Assembly: GCF_900110205.1 (NCBI RefSeq)
Contig: NZ_FOCV01000043.1
Coordinates: forward strand, 1 to 36,464
Direction: 5' to 3'
Source of the DNA: Rhizobium tibeticum
GTDB lineage: Bacteria; Pseudomonadota; Alphaproteobacteria; Rhizobiales; Rhizobiaceae
DNA length: 36,464 nt
In this document: piece after piece, positions 15,959 through 23,607 of the stretch
Layout of the letters: every line of letters starts with the position of its first letter
Numbering within the stretch: the first letter of the stretch is position 1
The notes under the pieces: generated by a model
Database searches by the model: none
What the model was told of the DNA's origin: nothing
What the model saw: only the letters and a program-made list of their open reading frames with translations
Position numbers and translations under genes: made by a program

Positions 15959-16055
15959 ATCGTGTCTCCAGCGACTGACCACGGATGTACTGGCAGTTGT
16001 TGTTGAGGCGGATTGAGAAAGGTCGGCACGGAGGGAGGTGCCGACCTTTTTCTTT
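15959..16055 (+). ncRNA. Candidate small RNA ending in a perfect 12-bp terminator
   Basis: The stretch between the promoter at 15925-15952 and the terminator at 16018-16055 has no good open frame and is the right length for a small regulatory RNA. The loop of its terminator is purine-only (GGAGGGAG), with GGAGGGAGG across the loop edge, mimicking a Shine-Dalgarno sequence. The alternative is that this is just the 3' end of the 15510-15785 transcript, 230 bases downstream of its stop. Confidence 0.5.
16018..16055 (+). terminator. Rho-independent terminator
   Basis: AAAGGTCGGCAC (16018-16029) pairs perfectly with GTGCCGACCTTT (16038-16049) across an 8-base loop, followed by TTCTTT. A textbook signal for rightward transcription. 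Confidence 0.9.
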
Positions 16056-16361
16056 GCCTTTGGTCACCCCGATTGGTTGCGGGCGTGGAAAAGCGCGCTC
16101 AACTTTGAATGATCATCGCAGCCACGGCGCGCGGCCAGGCATTGGATCAAATGGAAAGCGTGGCTGGAAGGATCACGCAGATTTCGTGCGCGCGAACGAA
16201 GCGGCTGAGAAAAAGGAAGCTTGGCCATGAATGCGCAACGTCAGAAGAGCTGAATAAATGCTTGAAGGGAGTATTGCTGCCGCCAATCTCTTCGTACGCC
16301 GTCAAAAGGAGCAGTCGTTGCGGACTCCGCTGCCTCTGCCTCGATCCTCCCCATTAAAACA
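16056..16361. other. Intergenic stretch, no supported gene
   Basis: About 300 bases with only short, unrecognised open frames (for example 16109-16357 rightward). I see no hairpin, repeat or promoter here that I would defend. Confidence 0.45.
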
Positions 16362-16541
16362 TCAATGTCTCGTATGGTTGATTATGTTCGGTGAAGCGCG
16401 CATTTGTTCCTGAGTGGTCGGGGCCAGCGTCAGGTCGACCTTATGCGGGGGCAAGACCTGGGCATTGCGAAAAGCGTTCGGCTGAGTGGGCCTGCTCGAA
16501 GTGCCAGGTCTTTTGGCTGTGGGTCTGATTGGAAATTCCAT
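16362..16541 (-). CDS. Small hypothetical protein, probably stress-induced
   Basis: A 59-residue hydrophilic, proline- and basic-rich protein (MEFPIRPTAKRPGTSSRPTQ ... PPHKVDLTLAPTTQEQM). Support comes from its signals, not from homology: AGGAG ends seven bases before ATG 16541 (a second ATG at 16544 is only four bases from it), and an EcfG-like promoter on the same strand lies at 16609-16585, giving a short leader of about 35 bases. No domain, signal peptide or membrane segment is visible. If the promoter is real this would be one of the many small general-stress proteins of rhizobia. Confidence 0.45.
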   Translation of the reverse strand: MEFPIRPTAKRPGTSSRPTQPNAFRNAQVLPPHKVDLTLAPTTQEQMRASPNIINHTRH

Positions 16542-16584
16542 CATTATTCTCCTCGGCTTTTGGCAGCGCCATGCCTATGGAGCT

Positions 16585-16609
16585 AACCTCAGCAACCACG
16601 ATTGGTTCC
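16585..16609 (-). promoter_or_regulatory. EcfG-like stress promoter, leftward (GGAAC-N16-GGTT)
   Basis: On the minus strand GGAAC (16609-16605) and GGTT (16588-16585) are exactly 16 bases apart, the same spacing and the same boxes as at 14451-14475. It points at the small gene with ATG 16541. Confidence 0.5.
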
Positions 16610-16730
16610 CTGCGGTGCAAGACATCTTTGATCCAGAAAAGCCTCTCTGGAGCGTGAGCCCAATCTCGGACGAAAGTACGACCGAGATAGCGCAGGCAAT
16701 GGCAGTGGAGTGGCCATGGTCGGAGGTGAG

Positions 16731-16852
16731 AGATCGGCCGATGCCGCATCAGGGGCTTCACACCGAAAGGTTGGGAAGCCTTGCGCATCGCCGAAGACTA
16801 TTATGAGCGGCTGTTCAACAAATGGTTCGACAAGTGGCAGCACGCGCGTTGA
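16731..16852 (+). pseudogene. Possible C-terminal fragment of a hypothetical protein
   Basis: The frame ending at TGA 16850-16852 reads IRGFTPKGWEALRIAEDYYE then RLFNKWFDKWQHAR. The aromatic-rich helix is protein-like, but there is no start codon in the open stretch and the preceding frame stop is at about 16728. I read it as gene debris; the parent family is unknown to me. Confidence 0.3.
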
Positions 16853-16927
16853 AGCTGAGGCCCCTGCGCAAGCATTGGGTGTCCGCGGCCTAGAAGACCT
16901 CCGTGGGGATGCATCCAGCGTTGATCC

Positions 16928-16952
16928 GGAACAACGACCCGCGGACGCTGTT
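16928..16952 (+). promoter_or_regulatory. EcfG-like stress promoter (GGAAC-N16-TGTT)
   Basis: GGAAC at 16928-16932, then 16 bases, then TGTT at 16949-16952. One base differs from the CGTT consensus. It lies 41 bases before the ATG of the secreted small protein at 16993. Confidence 0.55.
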
Positions 16953-16992
16953 TCCATCTCGTTGCAATGATGCGACGTCTAAGGAGGATAAC

Positions 16993-17289
16993 ATGCGCTC
17001 TAAACTGCTGGTAGCTTCGCTGCTTGCCGTCGGCCTAGCGGGCTCGGTCCTGGCTCAATCCAACCCGGCTCCCGCCGGATCGACGATGGACAAGAATCAT
17101 ACAACTAACGGCGCCGCAAGCGGCACCATGAAAATGAAGAAGGTCGACAAAACGGTAACCAACAGCACCGCACGCACGCTCAATAAGCAAAACTGCAAAA
17201 GCGTGAACGGCAAGGGATCGCTGCAGACCCAAGGCGGCAACAGCGGCACGGAGAACACAGAAGACACCTGTGCTGACAACAATAACTAA
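16993..17289 (+). CDS. Small secreted protein, probably stress-induced
   Basis: A 98-residue protein with a clear Sec signal (MRSKLLVASLLAVGLAGSVL, cleavage likely after VLA or AQS), leaving a mature part rich in Ser, Thr, Asn, Gly and Lys (TMDKNHTTNGAASGTMKMKK, then TARTLNKQNCKSVNGKGSL) and ending ENTEDTCADNNN. Two cysteines could form one disulfide in the periplasm. The low-complexity, hydrophilic composition recalls periplasmic stress proteins, but I do not recognise a family. AAGGAGG lies six bases before ATG. An EcfG-like promoter 41 bases upstream suggests induction by general stress or stationary phase. No downstream partner. Confidence 0.75.
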   Translation: MRSKLLVASLLAVGLAGSVLAQSNPAPAGSTMDKNHTTNGAASGTMKMKKVDKTVTNSTARTLNKQNCKSVNGKGSLQTQGGNSGTENTEDTCADNNN

Positions 17290-17326
17290 GCCGTTACTTA
17301 AGATGGGGACGCTGAATGAGTTTCTA

Positions 17327-17344
17327 CCGTGCGATATCGTACGG
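17327..17344. repeat. 18-bp near-perfect palindrome
   Basis: CCGTGCGATATCGTACGG reads almost the same on both strands; only one base pair breaks the symmetry. It lies between the secreted-protein gene and the small gene at 17466. It has no loop or T run, so it is more likely a protein-binding site than a terminator. Confidence 0.5.
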
Positions 17345-17465
17345 GACTATAAAGCCTCTATCCGCAGAGTGCCCATAGGCGTACTGTCTGAGGGTCGGCC
17401 CAAATTTTCCGGGCAGAGTCGATTGGGAGATCATATGTGCTCTTGCCTTTGCGTAGGAGCCGCAG

Positions 17466-17687
17466 ATGAACTTTCTAGCCAGCGTCGACCTCACGGACGA
17501 ACATCTCGATACCGTGACGACCAGCATCAAGGGGTGGTGCGCCAACCGCAAGGTGGACCTAGATGGTCCATCAGCGCGCGCAGCTATCGCTCTCGCCCTT
17601 GAACTGCTTTCAACACGACCCTCGATAACATCCGAAGAGTTGCTTGAAATACTATCGAACCGGCTTTCTAGCGTGGGCAGCGATTAG
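17466..17687 (+). CDS. Small hypothetical protein
   Basis: A 73-residue, mostly helical, slightly acidic protein (MNFLASVDLTDEHLDTVTTS ... ARAAIALALELLSTRPSITS, ending EELLEILSNRLSSVGSD). AGGAG lies six bases before ATG. It has no signal or membrane segment, so it should be cytoplasmic. The composition and regular hydrophobic spacing look like a genuine folded protein. No family is recognised and neither neighbour suggests a role. Confidence 0.6.
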   Translation: MNFLASVDLTDEHLDTVTTSIKGWCANRKVDLDGPSARAAIALALELLSTRPSITSEELLEILSNRLSSVGSD

Positions 17688-18144
17688 CGTGGAATTCCTA
17701 GCCATTCCGAAGGTTCAGGATTGGGTCGCCGGGCGAGGCTTCATGCTATACGCTGGCTGACCGCGCGATCGTCCAGCTCCTGAACTTCCCCTTGATTTTC
17801 CTGCTGCTAGGGACTTTGGTCCGACTAGCGATCCCGGAAGATTGGCGTAATCTGTGCTTGTTCTGACCTCTGGGGAGCAGGACAAGAAGGGAAGCTCTCG
17901 CCCCATGCGACGCCCATGTTGCAGTAGACCCTGCCGAGGCTTCCCTTTCAATCACCCCGGGACGGCGATTTCATTCGTTCCGGCCAGTGAAGATCGTTTT
18001 CCCGCTCGACATCGAAGACCGACCCGCGACGCAGCGCCTCGTCCTTTGGCTTCCTTCAATGCGGCTCGATGAGGAAGAACAGGAGATCCGACTCCGGACC
18101 CTCTCTCGAACACTTACGCGGAAGATCAATTCCATCGCAGTAAT
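17688..18144. other. Intergenic stretch, no supported gene
   Basis: Contains a hydrophobic but startless rightward frame near 17750-17865 (AIVQLLNFPLIFLLLGTLVR) and a GTG-started frame at 17987. Neither has a good start signal or recognisable domain; they may be debris. The upstream region of the SfnB-type gene begins at its right end. Confidence 0.4.
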
Positions 18145-18166
18145 GATCTATCAATTCTATGGACAA
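18145..18166 (+). promoter_or_regulatory. Weak third copy of the shared sulfur-island element
   Basis: The run CTATCAATTCTATGGAC (within 18148-18164) matches the element upstream of the second importer (24739-24757) at about 13 of 20 aligned positions, including CTAT at the start and TGGAC at the end. It lies about 100 bases before the SfnB-type gene. Lacks the AGATATAAA flank, so this is tentative. Confidence 0.3.
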
Positions 18167-18266
18167 AGAAACGTCGGCCTGAAGCGTCTGCCAAAAAGGA
18201 AAAGTCTTTCCTCGAAGCACACCAGTGAATGCTGCATCGTGGCCCCGAATAAATCGGAGGCAGCGT

Positions 18267-19484
18267 ATGAACGCGCAATTACACCATCTCACCTTGGATC
18301 GTCCCGCCGCGACGCGGCTCGAAAATGAGCAGCAAGCCATCGCTGTCGCGCGCGAGCTTGCCGAACGATTCGGTGCATCTGCGTCAAGGCGAGATCACGA
18401 GAGGCTGCTGCCCTTCGCGGAGCTCGACGCGCTGTCGCAATCGGGACTGCTCGCCATCACGGTGCCGGAAGAATACGGTGGCCTGGATGTGTCGAACGCG
18501 GTTCTTGCGGAGATTATCGCTATTCTCTCCGAGGCCGACGGCTCGATCGGCCAAATCCCGCAGAACCACTTCTATATTCTCGAAGCGCTTCGCACCGACG
18601 GGACGGAGGAACAGAAGCGCCATTTCTTCGCCCGTGCGCTTGCAGGCGACCGGTTCGGCAACGCACTTTCCGAGCGAGGCACGAAAACCGTCGGCGACTA
18701 CGAAACGCGCATCACCCCCGACGGCCTCGGCTACCGCATCGATGGCAGAAAATACTATTCGACAGGGGTGCTGTTTGCCGATTGGATTGCGATCTTTGCG
18801 CTGAACGAAGCCGACCAACTGGTCATGGCCATCGTTCCAAAGGAAACGGAAGGCGTGGAGGTCATCGACGATTGGGACGGGTTCGGGCAGCGCACGACCG
18901 GCAGCGGCACAACGATTTTGAACAATGTCTACGTGCGTGCGGATTCTGTTGTATCCCATCACAAAGGTTTTGAGCGTCCTTCGACGATCGGTTCGGTTGG
19001 CCAGATCATCCACGCCGGCATCGATCTCGGCATTGCCCGCGCGGCGTTTGCCGAGACGCTGGAATTCGTGCGCACGAAGTCGCGCCCCTGGATGGATAGT
19101 GGCGTGGAGCGCGCATCCGACGATCCGCTAACGATTGCGAGGATTGGCCAGATTGCCATCCGGCTGGAAGCAGCCAGTGCGACCGTCAAACATGCCGGCC
19201 GAAAGGTTGACCGAGCGCAAATCGCAACGACTGAGGGGGAGGCGGTGGAGGCGACGCTTGCCGTTGCTGCCGCAAAAGTGCTCACGACCGAGATTGCGAT
19301 CGAGGCTACCGATACGCTCTTCGAGCTGGCCGGCACCTCCTCGGTAAAGCTCGGCTTGAACCTCGATCGCCATTGGCGCAATGCCCGAACCCACACGCTG
19401 CACGACCCGGTGCGCTGGAAATACCATGTCGTCGGCAACTATCATCTGAACGGCGTCATTCCACCGAAGAATGGCGCGCTCTGA
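18267..19484 (+). CDS. sfnB: SfnB-type sulfur-acquisition oxidoreductase (acyl-CoA-dehydrogenase fold)
   Basis: A 405-residue flavoprotein of the acyl-CoA-dehydrogenase fold, in the SfnB/DszC branch. N-terminal helical domain: LLPFAELDALSQSGLLAITV, PEEYGGLDVSN, IGQIPQNHFYILEAL. Middle beta domain: ERGTKTVGDYET, DGRKYYSTG, DDWDGFGQRTTGSGTT. C-terminal helical domain ends with the branch hallmark NARTHTLHDPVRWKYHV. Members of this branch are flavin-dependent monooxygenases or dehydrogenases used to gain sulfur from sulfides and sulfones, and lack the catalytic Glu of true acyl-CoA dehydrogenases. GGAGG lies six bases before ATG 18267; the in-frame ATG at 18225 has none. It is alone on its strand and converges on the related gene at 19561-20769. 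Confidence 0.88.
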   Translation: MNAQLHHLTLDRPAATRLENEQQAIAVARELAERFGASASRRDHERLLPFAELDALSQSGLLAITVPEEYGGLDVSNAVLAEIIAILSEADGSIGQIPQNHFYILEALRTDGTEEQKRHFFARALAGDRFGNALSERGTKTVGDYETRITPDGLGYRIDGRKYYSTGVLFADWIAIFALNEADQLVMAIVPKETEGVEVIDDWDGFGQRTTGSGTTILNNVYVRADSVVSHHKGFERPSTIGSVGQIIHAGIDLGIARAAFAETLEFVRTKSRPWMDSGVERASDDPLTIARIGQIAIRLEAASATVKHAGRKVDRAQIATTEGEAVEATLAVAAAKVLTTEIAIEATDTLFELAGTSSVKLGLNLDRHWRNARTHTLHDPVRWKYHVVGNYHLNGVIPPKNGAL

Positions 19485-19504
19485 TCACGTCCTCCCAAGA
19501 TGAC

Positions 19505-19540
19505 GAACCCCATTTCCGATTTCGGGAATGGGGTTCTTCC
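19505..19540. terminator. Bidirectional terminator between convergent flavoenzyme genes
   Basis: GAACCCCATT (19505-19514) pairs with AATGGGGTTC (19527-19536). The inner TCCG/CGGG lengthens the stem to about 14 base pairs with the tetraloop ATTT, followed by TTCC. It lies 20 bases after the SfnB-type stop and 20 bases before the stop of the facing gene. Confidence 0.75.
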
Positions 19541-19560
19541 TCATTCAGATCGATCGGATT

Positions 19561-20769
19561 TCAGCTGTAGAGGCTGACCTCTGGTATCTTGTCGTTCAGC
19601 ACGAACTCGCCGACCTCCTTGGCCTTGTAGAAGACGGGATCGTGGAGCGTATGGGTGCGAACGTTTCGCCAGAAGCGATCAAAGCGGTACCTCTCGGCCG
19701 TAGAGCGCGCACCGGTCAGTTCGAAGATCCGCGACGTGATGTCCAGCGAGACATTCGTGGCGTTTACCTTGGCCGCATAGGCCTCCGCCGCTGCTTCGCC
19801 GCGTTCGCGAGCCGTCACGTGATGGCCCTTGGCGAGACCAGCTTGAACGGCTGCGGCGGCACTGTCGGCAAGGGCTGCGGATGCCTTCAACGAGGCCGTG
19901 AACTCGCCGACGCGCTCGAGGATATATGGATCCTCGGATGCGCGCTGGACGCCCGATGTTACCCACGGCCGCGTTGTCGTGCGGACGTAGTCGACTGCGG
20001 CCGCAAGCGCACCCTCAGCCGTGCCGAGGTAAAAATTCACGAAAACCAGCTGGATAAGCGGCGTATTAAAGGTCGAAAGTACCGGCGGTGCGGCGTCCGG
20101 CGCAGCAGGCGCACCAACAAAGTCTTCTTCGTAGACCGCGAAGTCGCGGAATTCGACGCTGCCGCTGTCCGATAGCCGCTGGCCGAAATTGTCCCAGTCG
20201 TCATTCGCGAAATAGCCCGGACGGTTCGTCGGAACGGCAAAGCCGACGACCTTGTCGTCAAGGCTCGCATTGGCATTGATGTAGTCGGAGACATGCGCGG
20301 CGGTCGAAAACGACTTGCGCCCGTTGAGTACATAGCCGTTGCCTCGCCGTGTCAGCACGAGGCCGGGATCACGCGGATTGACCGCAGCGCCCCAGTAGAG
20401 GTTCTTTGCAACTGTTTCGTTCCCGAGAGCTCGGGCGCGCGCTTCCTCCAGCGTCCAGTAGATATACTGGCTGTTGACGTAGTGATAACCGAGGAGCTGG
20501 CCTATGGAGCTCTCGCCCCGGGCGAGAATGCGCACGAGCCTCAGGCCATCGACCCAGTCAAGGCCACCGCCGCCGATCTCAGGCGGGTGCAATGCATTCA
20601 GCAGACCGGCATTTTTCAGCTTGACGATCTCGCCAAGCGGCGGACGACCTTCGCGGTCAAGGTCTGCGGCGCGTCCGGAAAGCCCCGCCGAGATTTCCAC
20701 CGCGCGGGCAAAGAGGTCCTCTCGGGTTGTATTGCGGTTGGTTGCGAAGACGACGTTGTATTGGCTCAT
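19561..20769 (-). CDS. DszC/SfnB-like flavin-dependent monooxygenase
   Basis: A 402-residue acyl-CoA-dehydrogenase-fold protein related to, but clearly different from, the SfnB-type neighbour. Features in order are LKNAGLLNALHPPEIGGGGL (N-terminal domain), SIGQLLGYHYVNSQYIYWTL, DDWDNFGQRLSDSGSVEF (middle domain), RPWVTSGVQRASEDPYIL and the branch hallmark NVRTHTLHDPVFYKAKEV. The family oxidises sulfur compounds (DszC on dibenzothiophene) with reduced FMN supplied by a separate reductase. I chose ATG 20769, with CGGAG upstream; ATG 20790 is possible, and a far longer open frame upstream runs through the binding-protein gene in another frame. It is 77 bases behind the binding-protein gene and probably shares its transcript, which links this enzyme to the imported substrate. 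Confidence 0.85.
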   Translation of the reverse strand: MSQYNVVFATNRNTTREDLFARAVEISAGLSGRAADLDREGRPPLGEIVKLKNAGLLNALHPPEIGGGGLDWVDGLRLVRILARGESSIGQLLGYHYVNSQYIYWTLEEARARALGNETVAKNLYWGAAVNPRDPGLVLTRRGNGYVLNGRKSFSTAAHVSDYINANASLDDKVVGFAVPTNRPGYFANDDWDNFGQRLSDSGSVEFRDFAVYEEDFVGAPAAPDAAPPVLSTFNTPLIQLVFVNFYLGTAEGALAAAVDYVRTTTRPWVTSGVQRASEDPYILERVGEFTASLKASAALADSAAAAVQAGLAKGHHVTARERGEAAAEAYAAKVNATNVSLDITSRIFELTGARSTAERYRFDRFWRNVRTHTLHDPVFYKAKEVGEFVLNDKIPEVSLYS

Positions 20770-20846
20770 GGTTCGGGAACTCCGATTCATTGAAATGGGA
20801 TCGGCGGAGGCCGCAAGGCCCCCGCCGAAGGATCGAGGCAGGCGGA

Positions 20847-21890
20847 TCAGAAAAGCTTGTCCGGGATCCAGCTTGCGGTCGCCGCGTCGCTCGTGCTGAA
20901 GGCCGGGATCTTCTGCGCCAGTTCCTCGATCGTCTTCACGCCTGCCGCCCGCAGGCTTTCCTGGGTGAGGAGCGTTGGCTTGACGACGATCTGTGGGGGG
21001 ACGACCTGACCGGCCACCTGGAGCGCGGCCGCACGCACGGACACTGCGCCGACAACGGCGGGGTTCGTTGCAACCGTCGCCACCCACGGGCTGCCTTCCT
21101 CGGTGATTTCCTGAATGTCGGCGGTCGAAACGTCGGCCGAATAGATCTTCAGCTTCCCGGCGATGCCGAGATCGTTTGCGGCAAGCTTCACGCCGCGGGC
21201 GAACTCGTCATAGGGCGCAAAGACGACGGTGGCGTCCGGATTGGCGTTCAGGGCCGCCTTCGCCTGGTCGGCTGTCGAGGTTGCCGTCGTGTCGTTGACG
21301 ACGCCGAAGCGCGTCTTCTCCACGACGCCCGAGTTCTGTGATTTGAACTTGTCCCAGACCTCGTTGCGCCGATCGAGAGGCGCAAAGCCTGCAACATAGA
21401 CATAGGCGGCATTGAAGCTCGCGCCGTTATCCTTCACCGCCTGATCGAGCGCAAGCTGGGCGAGCTCGTGGTCGCTCTGTTCCACCTGGGGGATCTTTGG
21501 ATTGTTGAGGTTCACGTCGAACGCAACAACCTTGATGCCCGTGTCCAGCGCCTGCTGCGCCACATCGGCGAGCGATTCCGGCAGGCCGTGATCGATCACG
21601 AGGGCGGAGACGCCAAGATTGATCGCCTGCAGCACCTGCTCGCGCTGCTCGGCCGCATCCTGACGGCCGGGGAAGACCCGCAGGTCGATGTCGAGCGCTT
21701 TGGCCTGCGCTTCGGCGCCGGCCTGGTAGGCCTGGAAAAAGTCGCCGGCGGAGATATAGCTGATCAGCGCTATCTTGACGCCACCCTTGTCGAAGGGAGC
21801 GGGCGCGCCGGCAAGTCCCTCGGCGAGGGAGGCCTGGGCAAAAAGCAATGGGATGGCGGCGCTCAAAGCAAGCCGTGCAAGAGATTTCAT
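20847..21890 (-). CDS. Ribose-type (CUT2) ABC substrate-binding protein, importer 1
   Basis: A 347-residue periplasmic binding protein of the RbsB-like class. A Sec signal is present (MKSLARLALSAAIPLLFAQA, cleavage near SLA). The mature part begins GGVKIALISYISAGDFFQAY, and has the class features LGVSALVIDHGLPESLADVA, TGIKVVAFDVNLNNP, ADQAKAALNANPDATVVFAP and LKIYSADVSTADIQEI. AGAGGAA precedes ATG 21890. The class normally binds a pentose, hexose, nucleoside or related compound. It is divergent from the ATPase and permease of importer 1 across 235 bases and is followed by a DszC/SfnB-like enzyme, an odd arrangement that ties sugar-type uptake to a sulfur-type monooxygenase. Confidence 0.9.
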   Translation of the reverse strand: MKSLARLALSAAIPLLFAQASLAEGLAGAPAPFDKGGVKIALISYISAGDFFQAYQAGAEAQAKALDIDLRVFPGRQDAAEQREQVLQAINLGVSALVIDHGLPESLADVAQQALDTGIKVVAFDVNLNNPKIPQVEQSDHELAQLALDQAVKDNGASFNAAYVYVAGFAPLDRRNEVWDKFKSQNSGVVEKTRFGVVNDTTATSTADQAKAALNANPDATVVFAPYDEFARGVKLAANDLGIAGKLKIYSADVSTADIQEITEEGSPWVATVATNPAVVGAVSVRAAALQVAGQVVPPQIVVKPTLLTQESLRAAGVKTIEELAQKIPAFSTSDAATASWIPDKLF

Positions 21891-21960
21891 CGTCGCGTTC
21901 CTCTGGTCATAGTAAGCGTCGTCTGACGGACGAAAAATCCCCGCGACGCATGAAATCATT

Positions 21961-21990
21961 AGATATAAACTCTATAATTTTAGTAGATTA
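21961..21990 (+). promoter_or_regulatory. Shared sulfur-island promoter element, copy 1
   Basis: AGATATAAA (21961-21969) followed after two bases by CTATAATTTTAGTAGATTA (21972-21990), with a perfect TATAAT inside at 21973-21978. The same pattern, AGATATAAA then CTATA-N3-TT-N-GT(A/G)GA(T/C)TA, recurs upstream of importer 2 at 24729-24757. No good -35 box is present, which fits activation by a regulator. Downstream, 22053-22060 and 22080-22087 (TGGCTTGC/GCAAGCCA) could form a leader hairpin. Confidence 0.55.
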
Positions 21991-22125
21991 AATGATCCGA
22001 TTTTGCGGCCCTTGAGAGATTCTTTGTTCCGTTTGAAAGGTCTCGGCGGCAATGGCTTGCCTGGAAGTTGAGCAGCCATGCAAGCCAATATGTCGTCCTG
22101 AAAGCAGACCCCGGAACGCCGCCAG

Positions 22126-23607
22126 ATGCCGCTTCTTCACGTTGAAAATCTCATCCGCAGCTTCGGCTCGACCCGCGCTCTTGCCGACGCACATCTGTCG
22201 ATTAAACGCGGAGAAATCGTTGCCCTGATGGGCGCAAACGGTGCCGGAAAATCGACGCTGGTAAAGATTCTTTCGGGCGTGCTTGCGGCCGATGGCGGCA
22301 CAATAAGCCTGGATGATCGCCCCTTCGCCCCAAGAACACCCTCCGAAGCGGCAAAGGCCGGCATCGCGACAGTGCATCAATCGACCGATATCGTCGGTGC
22401 GGCCGGCCTGACGGTGGCCGACGCCCTGCTCCTCCATCGCTTTGCCGAGCGCAACACGCCTTTCTTCGTCTCGCGCAGGAGCGTCCGTCGCGAGGCGAAG
22501 GCCATGCTCGACGCCATTGGTTTTTCGCTCTCGCTCGATCGGGATTTCGGCGATCTATCCGCCGCCGACCGCCAGCTGGTCGCGATCGCCCGCGCGCTGG
22601 CGAACAGAGCTGATCTCCTCATCCTCGACGAGCCGACGGCGAGCCTTTCAGGCGACGAAAGCCGTCGGCTCTTTAATATTTTGCTGCGCCTGCGCGCCGA
22701 GGGGCTTGCTATCCTTTACATATCGCACCGGACGGCGGACCTTGAGGCGATCGCCGATCGAGCCGTCGTCATGCGTGGGGGGCGCGTCGTCGGCAGCTTC
22801 AAACGGCCAATCGATTTCCCGAGCGCCATCGAAACGATGATCGGCCGCAGGCTGGATGCAGCACGACCGGATCCACGACTGGCGACGGGACCGGCAGTCT
22901 TCGAGATGCGAAACGCACAACTGGTGCCCGCGAGTGACCCTTTCGATCTGGTACTGCGTGAAGGCGAAGTCGTCGCCGTGACCGGAGTGCTCGGCGCAGG
23001 AAAGAGCCGGCTGCTTTCCGCTATCTTCGGCGTCGCGCGCCTCGCCGGCGGCGACATGTTGCTCGGCGGCCGACCTCACAGACCGAAATCTCCTGCCGAC
23101 GCGATTGCCGCCGGTGTCGCCATGGCTGCGGAGGATCGCCATCGCTCCTCACTGATGCCGCCCGCCTGGCCGGGCAATTCGCTGGCCGCGACCATAAGCC
23201 TGCCGCATCTTGCGAAATGGTATCGCAACGGGTTCCTTTTCGGTGGCCGCGAAAGGCGTGAGGCGACCGACGCGATCGCCCGCCTCGGGATCAAGACCGC
23301 GGGGCCTCTTGCCTCCATCTGGACGCTCTCGGGCGGCAATCAGCAGAAAGCGGTGATTGCACGGTGGGAAGCGGAACCGAGCAGGCTGCTCCTCCTCGAC
23401 GAACCGTTCCAGGGCGTCGATGTCGGTGCACGCCGCGATATCATCGAGGCGATCCGCGCCCGCACCGACCGCGCCACATTGATCGCCACGTCCGATCCGG
23501 AGGAGGCCCATGAGGTCGCCGACCGTATCCTCACGATCGATCGCCACACGCTGCTACCAGTTGCGGCCGATGCGGTCTCTTCAGCCATTCAGGGAACATA
23601 TGCATGA
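22126..23607 (+). CDS. Ribose-type (CUT2) ABC ATPase with two nucleotide-binding domains, importer 1
   Basis: A 493-residue RbsA-like fused ATPase. First domain: Walker A GANGAGKST, signature replaced by DLSAADRQLVAIARAL, Walker B LLILDEPTASL. Second domain: degenerate Walker A GVLGAGKSR, canonical signature LSGGNQQKAVIARW, Walker B LLLLDEPFQGVD. One strong and one weak site each is normal for this class. The last codon and stop form an ATGA overlap with the permease gene. The ribosome-binding site (CGGAA) is weak. With the divergent binding protein and one permease it makes a full importer, the membrane part presumably a homodimer. Confidence 0.93.
   Translation: MPLLHVENLIRSFGSTRALADAHLSIKRGEIVALMGANGAGKSTLVKILSGVLAADGGTISLDDRPFAPRTPSEAAKAGIATVHQSTDIVGAAGLTVADALLLHRFAERNTPFFVSRRSVRREAKAMLDAIGFSLSLDRDFGDLSAADRQLVAIARALANRADLLILDEPTASLSGDESRRLFNILLRLRAEGLAILYISHRTADLEAIADRAVVMRGGRVVGSFKRPIDFPSAIETMIGRRLDAARPDPRLATGPAVFEMRNAQLVPASDPFDLVLREGEVVAVTGVLGAGKSRLLSAIFGVARLAGGDMLLGGRPHRPKSPADAIAAGVAMAAEDRHRSSLMPPAWPGNSLAATISLPHLAKWYRNGFLFGGRERREATDAIARLGIKTAGPLASIWTLSGGNQQKAVIARWEAEPSRLLLLDEPFQGVDVGARRDIIEAIRARTDRATLIATSDPEEAHEVADRILTIDRHTLLPVAADAVSSAIQGTYA

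Noticed and set aside
17750..17865. Hydrophobic startless frame (AIVQLLNFPLIFLLLGTLVR)
   Set aside because: Could be one membrane helix of a lost gene, but there is no start codon or flanking homology.
17987..18328. GTG-started rightward frame running into the SfnB-type gene
   Set aside because: No ribosome-binding site, no domain, and it overlaps the well-supported start of the SfnB-type gene at 18267 in another frame.
20770..21087. N-terminal extension of the DszC/SfnB-like protein by about 106 codons
   Set aside because: The extension lies over the binding-protein gene in another frame and is low-complexity Arg/Gly-rich; the ATG at 20769 gives the normal family length.
22044..22125. Leader hairpin upstream of importer 1 as a SAM-type riboswitch
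   Set aside because: An 8-base stem exists, but I do not see the conserved core of any SAM, SAH or related riboswitch class.
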